A DNA stretch of 64,000 bases from Streptomyces colonosanans (GCF_001866645.1 NZ_MLYP01000058.1:186001-250000); one strand, 5' to 3'; positions 51,620 to 60,525 are shown, counted from the first letter of the stretch. Translations and numbers: made by a program. The notes: generated by a model not told the origin, from the sequence alone.

Positions 51620-53293
51620 GTGATCACCATGCCCGCCCGGAAACCACGGCGCAACGCCGCGGCGACCCGCCGGACGCCTCTGCTGCTCGACCGGGCGGCC
51701 CTCAAGCGCCGACTGGCCGACGACATGTACGACGTGCTCGTCATCGGTGGTGGCATCACCGGGGCGTACGCCGTGCTCGACGCCGCCTCGCGCGGTCTGC
51801 GCGCAGCCCTGGTCGAGAAGGACGACTTCGCCTCCGGCACCTCGTCGAAGTCGTCGAAGATGGTGCACGGCGGTCTGCGCTACATCGAGCAGGGCAACGT
51901 CAATCTGGTCCGCCACTCGCTCCTGGAGCGTCACCGCTTCCGGAAGAACGCCCCACACCTGGTGCACCGGCTGCCGTTCCTCTTCCCGATCCTGGAGAAA
52001 GAGGGTGTCTTCGACGCCCGCCTCGCCAAGGGCTTCGAGGGCCTGCTGTGGACATACGACCTGGTCGGCGGATGGCGGATCGGCAAGCTCCACCAGCGGC
52101 TCACCGTTCCCGAGGTGCTCGCCCAGGCGCCGACGCTGCGCGCCGAGAACCTCAAGGGCGGGCTGATGTACTTCGACGCCCGTACCGACGACGCCCGCCT
52201 CGTCCTCACCATCGTCCGCACCGCCGCCGCGCTCGGAGCGACGGTCCTCAACGGGGCCAAGGCAGAAAGCCTGCTGATGCAGCTGGGGAAGGTGTCCGGC
52301 GCCCGGGTCACGGCTGACGGCGACACCATCGACATCCGCGCGCGGGCCGTCGTCAACGCCACCGGGGTGTGGACCGACGAGCTGGACGCAAAGGCGGACG
52401 AAGGTCACAAGCCTCAGGTCCGGCCCGCCAAGGGCGTCCACATCGTGGTGCCGTGGGACAAGGTGCGCATCAACTGCACGGTCACCGTGCCGATCCCCGG
52501 CCGGGCCCGCCGCGCGACCTGCACCCGCTGGGGCAACAACGTCGTGCTGGGCACCACAGACGAGGACTACCAGGGCTCCCCTGACGACGTGCACTGCACC
52601 CGCGAGGAGATGGACTTCCTGCTGGAGGGCGCCAACACCGCCTTCGAGGGGAAGCTCACCCCGGACGACGTGGTCGGCTCCATCGGCGGTCTGCGCCCGC
52701 TGGTCGGCGGCAAGGAGGGCGCCACCCTCGACATGCGCCGCGACCACCGCGTCACCGTCGGCCGCACCGGCATGGTGACGGTGACCGGCGGGAAGCTCAC
52801 CACCAGCCGGCACATGGGCGAGCTCGTCATCGACAAGGTGATGACGGTCCTCGGCCGCAGGGGGAAGAGCCGCACCACCGACCTCCCGCTCCTCGGCGGC
52901 GCCGGTTACGACTCCGAGGCCGTCGCCGCGTCCGGCGGCATCGCCGCACACCTGGGCGAGCGCTTCGGCACCGAGGCCCGCTTCGTCGGCGACCTCATCC
53001 AGGACGACCCGTCCCTGGCCGAACCGATCGTCTCGGGCCTCCCGTACACGAAGGCGGAGGTCGTGTACGCGGCCCGCGCCGAGTTGGCCCGGTCGGTCGA
53101 CGACGTCCTCTCCCGTCGCACGCGCGCCCGGCTGTTCGCCCGGGACGCCTCCGTCGACGCCGCCGAGGCCGTCGGCGCGATCCTCGGCCGGGAACTGAAC
53201 CTCCCGGAGGCGGAGGTCGAGCGCTCGGTCGCCGAGTACGTCGCAGCCGTCCACCACGAAAAGTCCGTACTCCTCGAAGGGGCCGCAGCATGA
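51620..53293 (+). CDS. Glycerol-3-phosphate-dehydrogenase/EryB-like FAD enzyme
   Basis: A 557-residue FAD dehydrogenase of the GlpD type. The dinucleotide loop is VLVIGGGITGAYAVLDAASRG (about residues 38-57; written in part), followed by DDFASGTSSKSSKMVHGGLRY, GLLWTYDLVGGWR, VNATGVWTDEL, a phosphate-binding RATCTRWGNNVVLGTTDEDY region and GGKLTTSRHMGELVID. It oxidises a polyol phosphate, such as glycerol-3-phosphate or erythritol-4-phosphate, to the keto phosphate and passes electrons to quinone. The GTG start at 51620 has AGGAG at 51607-51611. It overlaps the next gene by four bases (ATGA). Confidence 0.9.
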   Translation: MITMPARKPRRNAAATRRTPLLLDRAALKRRLADDMYDVLVIGGGITGAYAVLDAASRGLRAALVEKDDFASGTSSKSSKMVHGGLRYIEQGNVNLVRHSLLERHRFRKNAPHLVHRLPFLFPILEKEGVFDARLAKGFEGLLWTYDLVGGWRIGKLHQRLTVPEVLAQAPTLRAENLKGGLMYFDARTDDARLVLTIVRTAAALGATVLNGAKAESLLMQLGKVSGARVTADGDTIDIRARAVVNATGVWTDELDAKADEGHKPQVRPAKGVHIVVPWDKVRINCTVTVPIPGRARRATCTRWGNNVVLGTTDEDYQGSPDDVHCTREEMDFLLEGANTAFEGKLTPDDVVGSIGGLRPLVGGKEGATLDMRRDHRVTVGRTGMVTVTGGKLTTSRHMGELVIDKVMTVLGRRGKSRTTDLPLLGGAGYDSEAVAASGGIAAHLGERFGTEARFVGDLIQDDPSLAEPIVSGLPYTKAEVVYAARAELARSVDDVLSRRTRARLFARDASVDAAEAVGAILGRELNLPEAEVERSVAEYVAAVHHEKSVLLEGAAA

Positions 53294-54843
53294 TCAGCCG
53301 TCAGACCATCACCCACCCGTTCAACCGGGGCAACTACACCATCGGCGCCCCCAGCTTCTCCAAGTGGGCGCAGAACACCCCGATCGGCGACGGCGAGGCC
53401 GCGCTCCAGGTGAACCCGGTCGAGGTCCCCGAGTCCGTGGTCGCGGCGCTGCGCGAGGCCGCGCACGCGGTGCACACCTCCCGCGAGGAGGTCGTCACCC
53501 GGACTCGTGACTGGTGGGCCGGTTCGATGATCGGCGAGACCGAGGGCCGTCCCGCGACCCCGAATGCCGTGATCGTCGAGGCCGCCGACGCCGACCAGGT
53601 CGCGGCCGTGCTGCGGATCTGCCACGAGGCCGGCATCCCGGTAACCCCGTCCGCGGGCCGCTCCAATGTCACCGGCGCTGCGCTCCCCGTCTTCGGCGGC
53701 GTCGTCCTGGACGTGTGCGGGCTGAACAGCATCGTCGGCTTCGACGCCGAGTCGAACATCGTGGACGTCCAGGCCGGCATGTTCGGCGACCTCTTCGAGA
53801 AGCAGCTCCAGGAGGAGTACGGCGTCACCACCGGCCACTGGCCGTCCGCGTTCGCCGTCTCCACCGTCGGCGGCTGGATCGCCTGCCGCGGCGCCGGTCA
53901 GCTCTCCACCCGGTACGGCAAGATCGAGGACATGGTCGTCGGCGTCGACGTCGTGCATGCGGACGGCACCCGAGTCACGTACGGCGACTACGCCCGCGCC
54001 GCGGTCGGCCCGGACCTGCGCCAGCTGTTCGTCGGCTCCGAGGGCACCCTCGGCGTCATCGTCTCGGCCCGGCTGCGGGTCCACCCGCTGCCGGAGTACG
54101 CGAGTGCCGCCGCGTACGGCTTCAAGACGTTCGCGGAGGGCCTGCATGCCTGCCGCAGGATCATGCAGCGTGGTGCCACCCCGGCCGTCCTGCGCCTGTA
54201 CGACACCCTGGAGTCGGGCACCCACTTCGGCCACCCGGAGACCAACCTCCTGCTCATCGCCGACGAGGGCGACCCGGCCATCGTCGACACCTCGATCAAG
54301 GTGGCGAAGGAGGTCTGCGAGGAGTACGGCCCCGAGCTGGACAGCCAGGCCGTCTTCGAGCGCTGGCTGGACGAGCGGATGTTGGTCGGCAAGTCCGCCG
54401 ACGGCTTCAAGCCGGGTCCGGGCTTCGTCGCCGACACCCTGGAGATGGCCGCGTCCTGGACCGACCTCCCGGTGATCTACGACGAGGTCGTCGCCGCGAT
54501 CCAGGCGGTGGACGGCACCCTGGCCGCCTCGGCCCACCAGTCCCACGCGTACACCGACGGCGCCTGCGTCTACTTCTCGCTCCGCGGAAACGTGGCGCCC
54601 GAGTCGCGCCGCGACTGGTACCGCGCGGTGTGGGACGCGGCCAACGCCGTGCTCATCAAGCACGCCGCGGCGCTCAGCCACCACCATGGCTGCGGGCTGC
54701 TGCGCGGCCCCTACCTGGAGGAATCCCTCGGGGCGGGCTTCGCGACGTTCGTCGCGGTGAAGCAGGCCCTGGACCCGGCCGGCATCCTCAACCCTGGCAA
54801 GCTGGGCCTTCCCAGCCGCTTCGGTACGTCTCCGCTGAGCTGA
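53290..54843 (+). CDS. FAD-binding oxidase resembling alkylglycerone-phosphate synthase
   Basis: A 517-residue VAO/PCMH-type FAD protein. It has the FAD motif VTPSAGRSNVTGAALP, GVTTGHWPSAFAVSTVGGWI, GVDVVHADGTRVTYGDY and SEGTLGVIVSARLR; the three-His segment ALSHHHGCGLLRGP (H464-H466) matches the AGPS signature. Human-type AGPS joins a long alcohol to DHAP to make ether lipid. Here it is translationally coupled to GlpD (ATGA overlap), so its substrate is probably a C3 or C4 keto-phosphate or hydroxy acid. It may be an ether-lipid enzyme or a polyol oxidase. Confidence 0.85.
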   Translation: MISRQTITHPFNRGNYTIGAPSFSKWAQNTPIGDGEAALQVNPVEVPESVVAALREAAHAVHTSREEVVTRTRDWWAGSMIGETEGRPATPNAVIVEAADADQVAAVLRICHEAGIPVTPSAGRSNVTGAALPVFGGVVLDVCGLNSIVGFDAESNIVDVQAGMFGDLFEKQLQEEYGVTTGHWPSAFAVSTVGGWIACRGAGQLSTRYGKIEDMVVGVDVVHADGTRVTYGDYARAAVGPDLRQLFVGSEGTLGVIVSARLRVHPLPEYASAAAYGFKTFAEGLHACRRIMQRGATPAVLRLYDTLESGTHFGHPETNLLLIADEGDPAIVDTSIKVAKEVCEEYGPELDSQAVFERWLDERMLVGKSADGFKPGPGFVADTLEMAASWTDLPVIYDEVVAAIQAVDGTLAASAHQSHAYTDGACVYFSLRGNVAPESRRDWYRAVWDAANAVLIKHAAALSHHHGCGLLRGPYLEESLGAGFATFVAVKQALDPAGILNPGKLGLPSRFGTSPLS

Positions 54844-54886
54844 CCTCAGCAGCCACGGACCCTTGATCCCCAGGTAGGCCCTTGCC

Positions 54887-55549
54887 ATGACTCCTTTCCC
54901 GTCCCGGTCCAGTGCCGCACTCGACGCCCGGCTGGTCTCCGCGCTGGCCGAGGTCCCGGTCATCGCGTCGGTCGTCGGCACCCAGCCGCTACGGCAGTTC
55001 CTGACCGCACCGGCCAAGGCGTGCATCGCCGCGTCGCTCACGGTGGGGCAGCTGCCCCAGGTCGTGCCGACGCTGGTCCGGGCGGGGAAGACCGTGTTCG
55101 TGAACGTGGACAGCAGCCCCGGTCTGGCCCAGGACCGGGGCGCGCTGGAGTTCATCAAGAACATGGGCGCGCACGGCGTGGTCAGTACCCGGCTCTCGCT
55201 GATAGAGAAGGGCCGGCCGCTCGGCCTGCTGACGATGATGAAGGTGTTCGTCACCGACCGGTCCAACCTGCGCCGCTCCACGGACGCGATCTCGCGCGGG
55301 GCGCCGGACCTGGTCGAGATCATGCCCGCCCCGATCGTCGCCCGGATGAGCGAGCAGGCACTGCGCGCGATGTCCCCGTCGGTCGCCGCGGGCTTCGTGG
55401 AGACCCCCGCGGACGTGGCGCTCGCACTGGCCCTCGGGTCCGTTGCTGCCGCCACGTCCGACCCCCGCCTCTGGCACCTGCACCGGGACCAACTGCCGCC
55501 GGTTCCGTCCGCCGCTCTGAAGAGGCCTGCCGCACCATCCCAGGAGTAA
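54887..55549 (+). CDS. glpP: Glycerol-3-phosphate-responsive antiterminator GlpP
   Basis: A 220-residue GlpP-family protein. The family pattern is clear: VPVIASVVGTQPLRQFL, RAGKTVFVNVDSSPGLAQDR, AHGVVSTRLSLIEKGRPLG, MMKVFVTDRSNLR, PDLVEIMPAPIV and VAAGFVETPADVALALALG. In Bacillus, GlpP with glycerol-3-phosphate binds the glpD leader and stops termination. Here the gene is in the operon whose leader holds a strong intrinsic terminator (48336-48382), implying auto-controlled induction. It lies 43 bases after the oxidase gene and six bases before the ABM gene. Confidence 0.9.
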   Translation: MTPFPSRSSAALDARLVSALAEVPVIASVVGTQPLRQFLTAPAKACIAASLTVGQLPQVVPTLVRAGKTVFVNVDSSPGLAQDRGALEFIKNMGAHGVVSTRLSLIEKGRPLGLLTMMKVFVTDRSNLRRSTDAISRGAPDLVEIMPAPIVARMSEQALRAMSPSVAAGFVETPADVALALALGSVAAATSDPRLWHLHRDQLPPVPSAALKRPAAPSQE

Positions 55550-55555
55550 GCCCCC

Positions 55556-55858
55556 ATGTCATACGTAGTCGTCGCCCGCTACCACACCAAGGAGGGGAAG
55601 GAGAACACCGTCCTCCCCTTGCTCGACACGATGGCCGCCGCGTCCCGCCAGGAGCCGGGCAACCTCGCCTACCGCGTCCACCAGGGCACCGAGGACCCGC
55701 GGGCGATCGTGCTGTACGAGGAGTACGGCTCCGAAGCCGACTTCACCGCGCACTGTGCCACCGCGCACTTCCAGGAGATCGTGCTCGGCAAGGTCGTCCC
55801 ACTGCTGGAGAGCCGTGACGTGCTGCGCTGCGCCCCGCGCCCGGAGGTGCGGGCATGA
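55556..55858 (+). CDS. ABM-domain (putative quinol monooxygenase) protein
   Basis: A 100-residue ABM-fold protein: YVVVARYHTKEGKENTV, AASRQEPGNLAYRVHQG, ILYEEYGSEADFTAHCATAHF is the typical order (shown in short pieces) of YgiN-like monooxygenases and their relatives. These small dimers act on quinols or aldehydes or serve as stress proteins. Its stop overlaps the next gene's start by four bases (ATGA), so the protein is coupled to the alcohol dehydrogenase. It starts six bases after glpP; it may protect against or use a reactive aldehyde of the pathway. Confidence 0.85.
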   Translation: MSYVVVARYHTKEGKENTVLPLLDTMAAASRQEPGNLAYRVHQGTEDPRAIVLYEEYGSEADFTAHCATAHFQEIVLGKVVPLLESRDVLRCAPRPEVRA

Positions 55859-56994
55859 AGACCCGTGCGGTGGTGCTGCGCGGCGTGTCGACTGCCCGCC
55901 CCTACTGCGAGAGCCGCCCGGTCGAGGTGGAGGAGCTGGAGCTGGGCGCCCCGCGAGAGGGCGAGGTGCTGGTCCGGATCGCGGCCGCCTCGCTCTGCCA
56001 CTCGGACCTGTCGGTGGTCAACGGCGACCGGGTCCGCCCGCTGCCCATGGCGCTGGGGCACGAGGCGGTGGGCGTCGTGCAGGAGACCGGACCGGGCGTC
56101 AGCCGGGTCCGTCCCGGTGACCACGTGGCCCTGGTCTTCGTGCCGAGCTGCGGCTTCTGCGCCGACTGCGCGGCCGGCCGGCCCGCCCTGTGCGCACAGG
56201 CTGCCGCGGCGAACGGGTCAGGGGCGCTGCTGCACGGCCCGTCGCTGTTGACCGACGCCTCCGGCGCCCCGGTCCACCACCAGCTGGGCGTCTCCGCGTT
56301 CTCCGAACACGCGGTGCTGGCCCAGGAGTCGGTGGTGCCGATCCCGGAGGACATCCCGTTCACGGTGGCCTCGATGTTCGGCTGCGCGGTTCTGACCGGT
56401 GCCGGAGCCGTCATCAACACGGCTGCCCTGCGCCCCGGCCAGTCGACGGTGGTCTATGGCCTGGGCGGCGTGGGCCTGTCCGCAGTGCTGGGTGCCCGCG
56501 CGGCGGGGGCGTACCCGGTCATCGCGGTCGACCCGGTGCCGGAGAAGCGCGAGCTGGCCCTCCAGCTGGGCGCGACCCACATGTACGCCCCCGGCGAGGC
56601 GGTCGAGGCGATTCGTGAACTCACCTTTGGTGGTGTCGAGCTGGCGGTCGAGGCAGTGGGCAGCCCGAAGGTGATGGCCGAGTGCCTGACGGCCGTGGCC
56701 CGCGGCGGCACGGTCGTCTCGGTGGGCTTGCCCGCCCCCGACAGGGTGCTGGAAGTCCCGGCACTGGCGTTCGCCGGCGAGGGCAAGTCCCTGTTGGGTT
56801 CGTACATGGGCGACGCGGTACCGCGCCGCGACATTCCCCGGTTCCTGGACCTGTGGCGGGCAGGCCTGATGCCGGTGGAGCGGATGCACACCGGCACCCT
56901 GCCTCTGACCGGCATCAACACCGCGATCGAGGAGCTGGCCTCGGGCCGGGCGATCCGTCAGATCATCGACACCTCGGGGATGCTGAACGTCTGA
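55855..56994 (+). CDS. Zinc-dependent alcohol dehydrogenase (MDR)
   Basis: A 379-residue zinc ADH. The catalytic zinc ligands are C48 in LCHSDL and H69/E70 in GHEAVG; the structural zinc is held by C99, C102, C105 and C113. VVYGLGGVGLSAVLGARAAG is the NAD-binding loop. It probably oxidises the polyol or its aldehyde and closes the seven-gene operon. The ATG overlaps the ABM stop. A 13-bp perfect terminator hairpin follows 30 bases after the stop. Confidence 0.92.
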   Translation: MKTRAVVLRGVSTARPYCESRPVEVEELELGAPREGEVLVRIAAASLCHSDLSVVNGDRVRPLPMALGHEAVGVVQETGPGVSRVRPGDHVALVFVPSCGFCADCAAGRPALCAQAAAANGSGALLHGPSLLTDASGAPVHHQLGVSAFSEHAVLAQESVVPIPEDIPFTVASMFGCAVLTGAGAVINTAALRPGQSTVVYGLGGVGLSAVLGARAAGAYPVIAVDPVPEKRELALQLGATHMYAPGEAVEAIRELTFGGVELAVEAVGSPKVMAECLTAVARGGTVVSVGLPAPDRVLEVPALAFAGEGKSLLGSYMGDAVPRRDIPRFLDLWRAGLMPVERMHTGTLPLTGINTAIEELASGRAIRQIIDTSGMLNV

Positions 56995-57024
56995 CCCAGC
57001 CCGGCGCACCGTCAGGGCGTCCGA

Positions 57025-57056
57025 CGGTGCCCCTTCCAGTTGCGGAAGGGGCACCG
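57025..57056 (+). terminator. Terminator of the polyol operon
   Basis: A perfect 13-bp stem (57025-57037 with 57044-57056) with a six-base loop lies 30 bases after the ADH stop; three more pairs, one G-T, extend it to 57022-57059. It is also downstream of the minus-strand SnoaL remnant, so it may act in both directions. Confidence 0.8.
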
Positions 57057-57082
57057 TTGCCGGCCCGGGGGATCCACCGACG

Positions 57083-57311
57083 TCACTCGGGCCGCCGGTC
57101 CGCACCGGAAAGGCGCCGTGCGGTGACCTCGCTGCGGCCGATGCACCACCCTTGCTCGCCGCGCACGACCATGTCTCCATACGTCACGCTGCCACAGCTG
57201 CCGTCCGCCCCGAACCCGATCTTCTTGGACCGGGCCCGCACCTGGCCGCCGCTCACCTGCTGTACGAGCAAGAAGCGTCCGGGAAGGCTCGCCTTCACGC
57301 CGTCTCGGTGA
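57083..57311 (-). pseudogene. C-terminal fragment of a SnoaL-like protein
   Basis: The minus-strand frame ending at 57083 reads FLLVQQVSGGQVRARSKK, then VTYGDMVVRGEQGWCIGRSEV and TARRL. This resembles the C-terminal strands of SnoaL-like domains, in which a D-x-x-V-x-x-x-x-G-W-x-I pattern closes the cone-shaped fold. The N-terminal two thirds are missing, and the frame upstream (57312 on) does not continue the similarity. It lies between the polyol operon terminator and the P450 gene. Truncated and probably non-functional. Confidence 0.45.
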
Positions 57312-57356
57312 TGGGACCGGCGACGATGCCACGAGGGGCGCTCTCGGGTGTCCACA

Positions 57357-58610
57357 TCAGGCCGGAGCGGCCGGGCCCGTAACGTCGGGCATGGAACTGG
57401 GGGTGAACACGACGGGCAGGTGTTCGGGACCGCGCAGGACGCTTGGCCTCCAGCGCAGTTCGCCCGGCGGCACGGCCAAGGCGAGATCGGGAAGGCGGCG
57501 CAGGGCGGTCCCGATGGCGACCTGACCCTCCAGCCGGGCCAGCGGCGCGCCCAGGCAGTAATGGATGCCATGGCCGAACGCGAGGTGAGGGTTGTTCCGA
57601 CGGGTGATGTCCAGACGATCGGGGTCCGGGAACCGTGCCGGATCGCGGTCGGCGATGGCGGAGGCCACCAGCACGGTGGCGCCGCGCGGGATCGTCACGC
57701 CCGCGATCTCGAGAGTCTCCCGCGCGAAGCGGGCGATGCCGGGGTTTACCGGTCCGTCGTAGCGCAGGAACTCCTCGACCGCGTCCGGCAGCAGCGCCGG
57801 ATCGTCCCGCAGCAGCTCGAGCTGGTCGGGGTGGGCGAGCAGTGCTGCGATGCCGCCGCTGATCAGGTTGACCGTGGTGATGTATCCGGCCACCAGCAGC
57901 AGGAACGCCATGGCGATCAATTCGTCCTCGTCCAGACGCTGCTCCTCGTCACGAGCGGTGATCAGAGCGCTGAGCAGGTCGTCTGCGGTGTTGGCTCGTT
58001 TGGCTTCCAGAAGTTTGGTCAGGTACGCGCGCATCTGTTGCCAGGCAGCGTCGGCCACGGCCGGGTCCGGCGGCTCGGGTCCCCGGAGGATCATGTCGTC
58101 GGTCCACCGCTGGAATTCGTATCGGTCGGTCGTGGGCACTCCGAGCAGCTCGCTGATCACGGTGACTGGAAGCGGCAGCGCGAAGTCCGCGACGAGGTCC
58201 GCGCGGCCGGCCTGCACGATCGCGTCGAGCAGCCCGTCGGTGATGGCCTGGACGCGGGGCCGCAGCTCGGCCACCCGGCGCGCGGTGAACGCCTTCGAGA
58301 CCAGGCGGCGCAGGCGGGTGTGGTCGGGCGGGTCCGCCCGGAGCATGTTGCGCAGCATGGACTCGCGTTCCGTCGCGGCCAGTTGTTGCAAGAGCCGGGG
58401 GTCCGACGAGTCGCGGATGTCGCTGCTCAGCCGCGGGTCGGAGAGCGCGGCGAGTCCGTCCTCGTACCGCGTGACCAGCCAGGCATCCAGGCCGCCGGCG
58501 ATGACCACGCGCCGCATCGGGCCCTTCTCGCGCAGCTGTCGGTACAACGGGAACGGGTTTGCCACGAAGGCCGGGTCGGCATAGGGGAGAAGGACCGGCT
58601 GCTCGCTCAT
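57357..58610 (-). CDS. Cytochrome P450 (CYP107-like) lacking the I-helix acid
   Basis: A 417-residue bacterial P450. The heme loop is AFGHGIHYCLGAPLARLE (C352) and the K-helix is E280-F-L-R283 in VEEFLRYDGP. The I-helix reads LLLVAGYITTVNLISGG: the usual Ala-Gly-x-Asp/Glu-Thr has Ile at residue 244 instead of the acid, which should weaken proton delivery or change the chemistry. A pathway is not evident; no ferredoxin or other tailoring gene is adjacent. The ATG at 58610 follows CAGGAGACC. Confidence 0.92.
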   Translation of the reverse strand: MSEQPVLLPYADPAFVANPFPLYRQLREKGPMRRVVIAGGLDAWLVTRYEDGLAALSDPRLSSDIRDSSDPRLLQQLAATERESMLRNMLRADPPDHTRLRRLVSKAFTARRVAELRPRVQAITDGLLDAIVQAGRADLVADFALPLPVTVISELLGVPTTDRYEFQRWTDDMILRGPEPPDPAVADAAWQQMRAYLTKLLEAKRANTADDLLSALITARDEEQRLDEDELIAMAFLLLVAGYITTVNLISGGIAALLAHPDQLELLRDDPALLPDAVEEFLRYDGPVNPGIARFARETLEIAGVTIPRGATVLVASAIADRDPARFPDPDRLDITRRNNPHLAFGHGIHYCLGAPLARLEGQVAIGTALRRLPDLALAVPPGELRWRPSVLRGPEHLPVVFTPSSMPDVTGPAAPA

Positions 58611-59172
58611 CGTGGTCTCCTGAAGTGCTCGACGTGCGTCGCAGTGCATCTGGGTACGCACCGGACCGTGCGGCGGACTTAACAGGTCTTGATGGTATAT
58701 GTCACCGTATGGCCAATTCCGCGATTTACGCTGAGGGGAAGGCCTGCCGTGCACCGAATCAGTCAAGCAGTGCGGTCGCGCCGAGCCCCGCGCCGACATG
58801 AAAGGAGCGCTGCGGCCGACGCCCGCCGGCCGCAGCACGCGCGGGTCTTCCGCGAGCCGCGGCTGCTGAGCGACGGACCGGGGCGGCGGGCGCAGGGGGC
58901 GCCCGCCGCCCCGGTCCGTGCAGGACCGCAGCACCGGCCGGTGGGTGTCGGGGCACACCCCGGGCAGCCTCGGCGCGGAACCGGTCGGCCCCGCCCCGCC
59001 GGAGGCCACCCAGGAGCGCCCCGTGTCGTGCACCGGCGGCTGGACTGGCGGCTTCGACCGGCCGCACCTACCGGGCCGCGGCCCGGCGGATGCGCGCCGT
59101 CCGCAACGAACTCACCGCCCGTCAGGCCTGCGGGCCGCGGGAACGCATGTCAGCCGCCCATCGGGAGAACTC
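58611..59172. other. Intergenic region between P450 and S37 peptidase genes, with a 21-bp perfect hairpin
   Basis: The 562 bases contain no supported gene. At 58873-58919 there is a perfect 21-bp inverted repeat (58873-58893 with 58899-58919) around a five-base loop. It lies downstream of the minus-strand peptidase gene (stop at 59173), 254 bases away. It can act as a strong terminator of that gene and may also insulate the P450 promoter, which must lie just upstream of 58610. Confidence 0.6.
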
Positions 59173-60525
59173 TCACTCTCCGGCCCAGCGCTTGATCGTG
59201 GCGATGGCCGCGTCCCGCTGGTCGGCGGGCAGAGCGGAGATACGGGCGCCGTGGTTGGAGCCGGGGACGATGTACTTGTACGAGTCGTGGGAGCTCGGCT
59301 CGAACTGCTCGGCGCTCCAAGGGTCGTTCTGCCCGTAGACGAACATCATGCGCTCGGAGTCGCTCCGCACCCACTTGTCGACGTCGGAGATAGCCTTGCC
59401 GTTGTAGTCGGTGCGCATGTCGGCAGGCAGCACCGAGTTGGGCTGGTAGATGTCCGGGAAGTGGCGGACGCCTTTGAGGTGCTTGAACTTCAGGTCGGCC
59501 CAACCCAGTTGAGCGGCGGCCTGCCGGTAGTACGGGCCGGAGCCGTTGGCGCCGAGTGAGCTGTCCTCGTAGACGGACAGGCCGTGGCCGAGCGACCAGG
59601 TGTAGAGGTCGTCGTCGGACACGGTCTGGGCGTCGGGCACGGTCGGGCAGTCGGCGGCGGTGCCGGTCTGCCAGAAGTTCCAGACCTGGTCCAGCACGGC
59701 GAACTCATAGGCGCGATCGGTGGTGCCGAGGGTGTTGGTGAAGGTGTAGCCCTTCTCCTTCGCCGTCGCCTCGAACTTGGGCAGCAGGGTGTCGCGGCGT
59801 TCGAGCATCGCACGCTGGACCGCGTTCAGCGCATCACGGCACTCCTTGGTGCCGACGGTCTCGAAGAACCGCTCGTAGCCCTTGTCGTCATGGTTGTTGG
59901 CGTCGTTGGGAGCGACGTAGGCGATGACCGCGTCAACGTCCTCGGGGTAGTAGCGGCGGTGGTACGTCTGCGTCATGCCGCCCTTGCTGCCGCCGGTGCT
60001 GAGCCACTTGGAACTCTTGTCGTACAGCGGGCGGATCGCCTCGACGATGGCGTGCTCGTCGCTCGCCTCCTGCCAGACGGTCATCTTCGACCAGTCGACG
60101 TCGGCCGGGCGGGAGGGACCGAAGAAGCGGTGCTCGACGCTGAGCTGGTTGGCGTCGAGGATGGTGGTGGGCTCACGGGTGGCGCTGGAGAGGCCGTAGC
60201 CACCGGTGTAGAAGACGACCGGCTTGGTCACCGACTTGTGCCAGAGGGTGAAGCGCTGCCCGAAGGTGCCGAGTTCGGGCTTGCTGTGGTCGATCGGCTG
60301 CGTGATGGTGAGCGAGTAGAGCGGGTAGCCGTCCTTGTCGGTGACGCCGGTGACGGTCACGCCGGGTATCGCGCGCAGTTGGTCCGCGAAGGACGCCTCG
60401 GCGGTGGCGGCCGTGTCCGCGGTGGCGGCCGTGACCACGGCGGCGGCGGGCGCCGCGGTCGTGGCGAGGACGCCCGCGGTGAGGGCGGCGGACAGCAGCA
60501 GGGTCGGAATGGTGCGGGTATGCAC
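59173..60525 (-). CDS. Secreted S37-family tripeptidyl/prolyl aminopeptidase
   Basis: A 450-residue secreted serine peptidase. A signal sequence spans residues 1-30 (TIPTLLLSAALTAGVLATT). The S37 domain shows PIDHSKPELGTFGQRFTLWH, VFYTGGYGLSS, VEHRFFGPSRP, the nucleophile loop LSTGGSKGGMTQ (S180) and FVYGQNDPWSAEQF. Family members cut tripeptides from exported protein N-termini and degrade peptides outside the cell. The GTG at 60525 has GGAGG at five-base spacing. Divergent LysR control is likely; see 60609-60628. Confidence 0.92.
   Translation of the reverse strand: MHTRTIPTLLLSAALTAGVLATTAAPAAAVVTAATADTAATAEASFADQLRAIPGVTVTGVTDKDGYPLYSLTITQPIDHSKPELGTFGQRFTLWHKSVTKPVVFYTGGYGLSSATREPTTILDANQLSVEHRFFGPSRPADVDWSKMTVWQEASDEHAIVEAIRPLYDKSSKWLSTGGSKGGMTQTYHRRYYPEDVDAVIAYVAPNDANNHDDKGYERFFETVGTKECRDALNAVQRAMLERRDTLLPKFEATAKEKGYTFTNTLGTTDRAYEFAVLDQVWNFWQTGTAADCPTVPDAQTVSDDDLYTWSLGHGLSVYEDSSLGANGSGPYYRQAAAQLGWADLKFKHLKGVRHFPDIYQPNSVLPADMRTDYNGKAISDVDKWVRSDSERMMFVYGQNDPWSAEQFEPSSHDSYKYIVPGSNHGARISALPADQRDAAIATIKRWAGE

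Noticed and set aside
52906..55557. Long minus-strand frames opposite the polyol operon (for example 883 codons)
   Set aside because: These are antisense frames produced by GC-rich codon bias. They have no domains, and the plus-strand genes are clear.
22369..58610. A secondary-metabolite cluster (FabH-like, P450, ABM, acetyltransferase, ligases)
   Set aside because: These genes are scattered over 36 kb in separate units with no PKS, NRPS, terpene or RiPP core enzyme.
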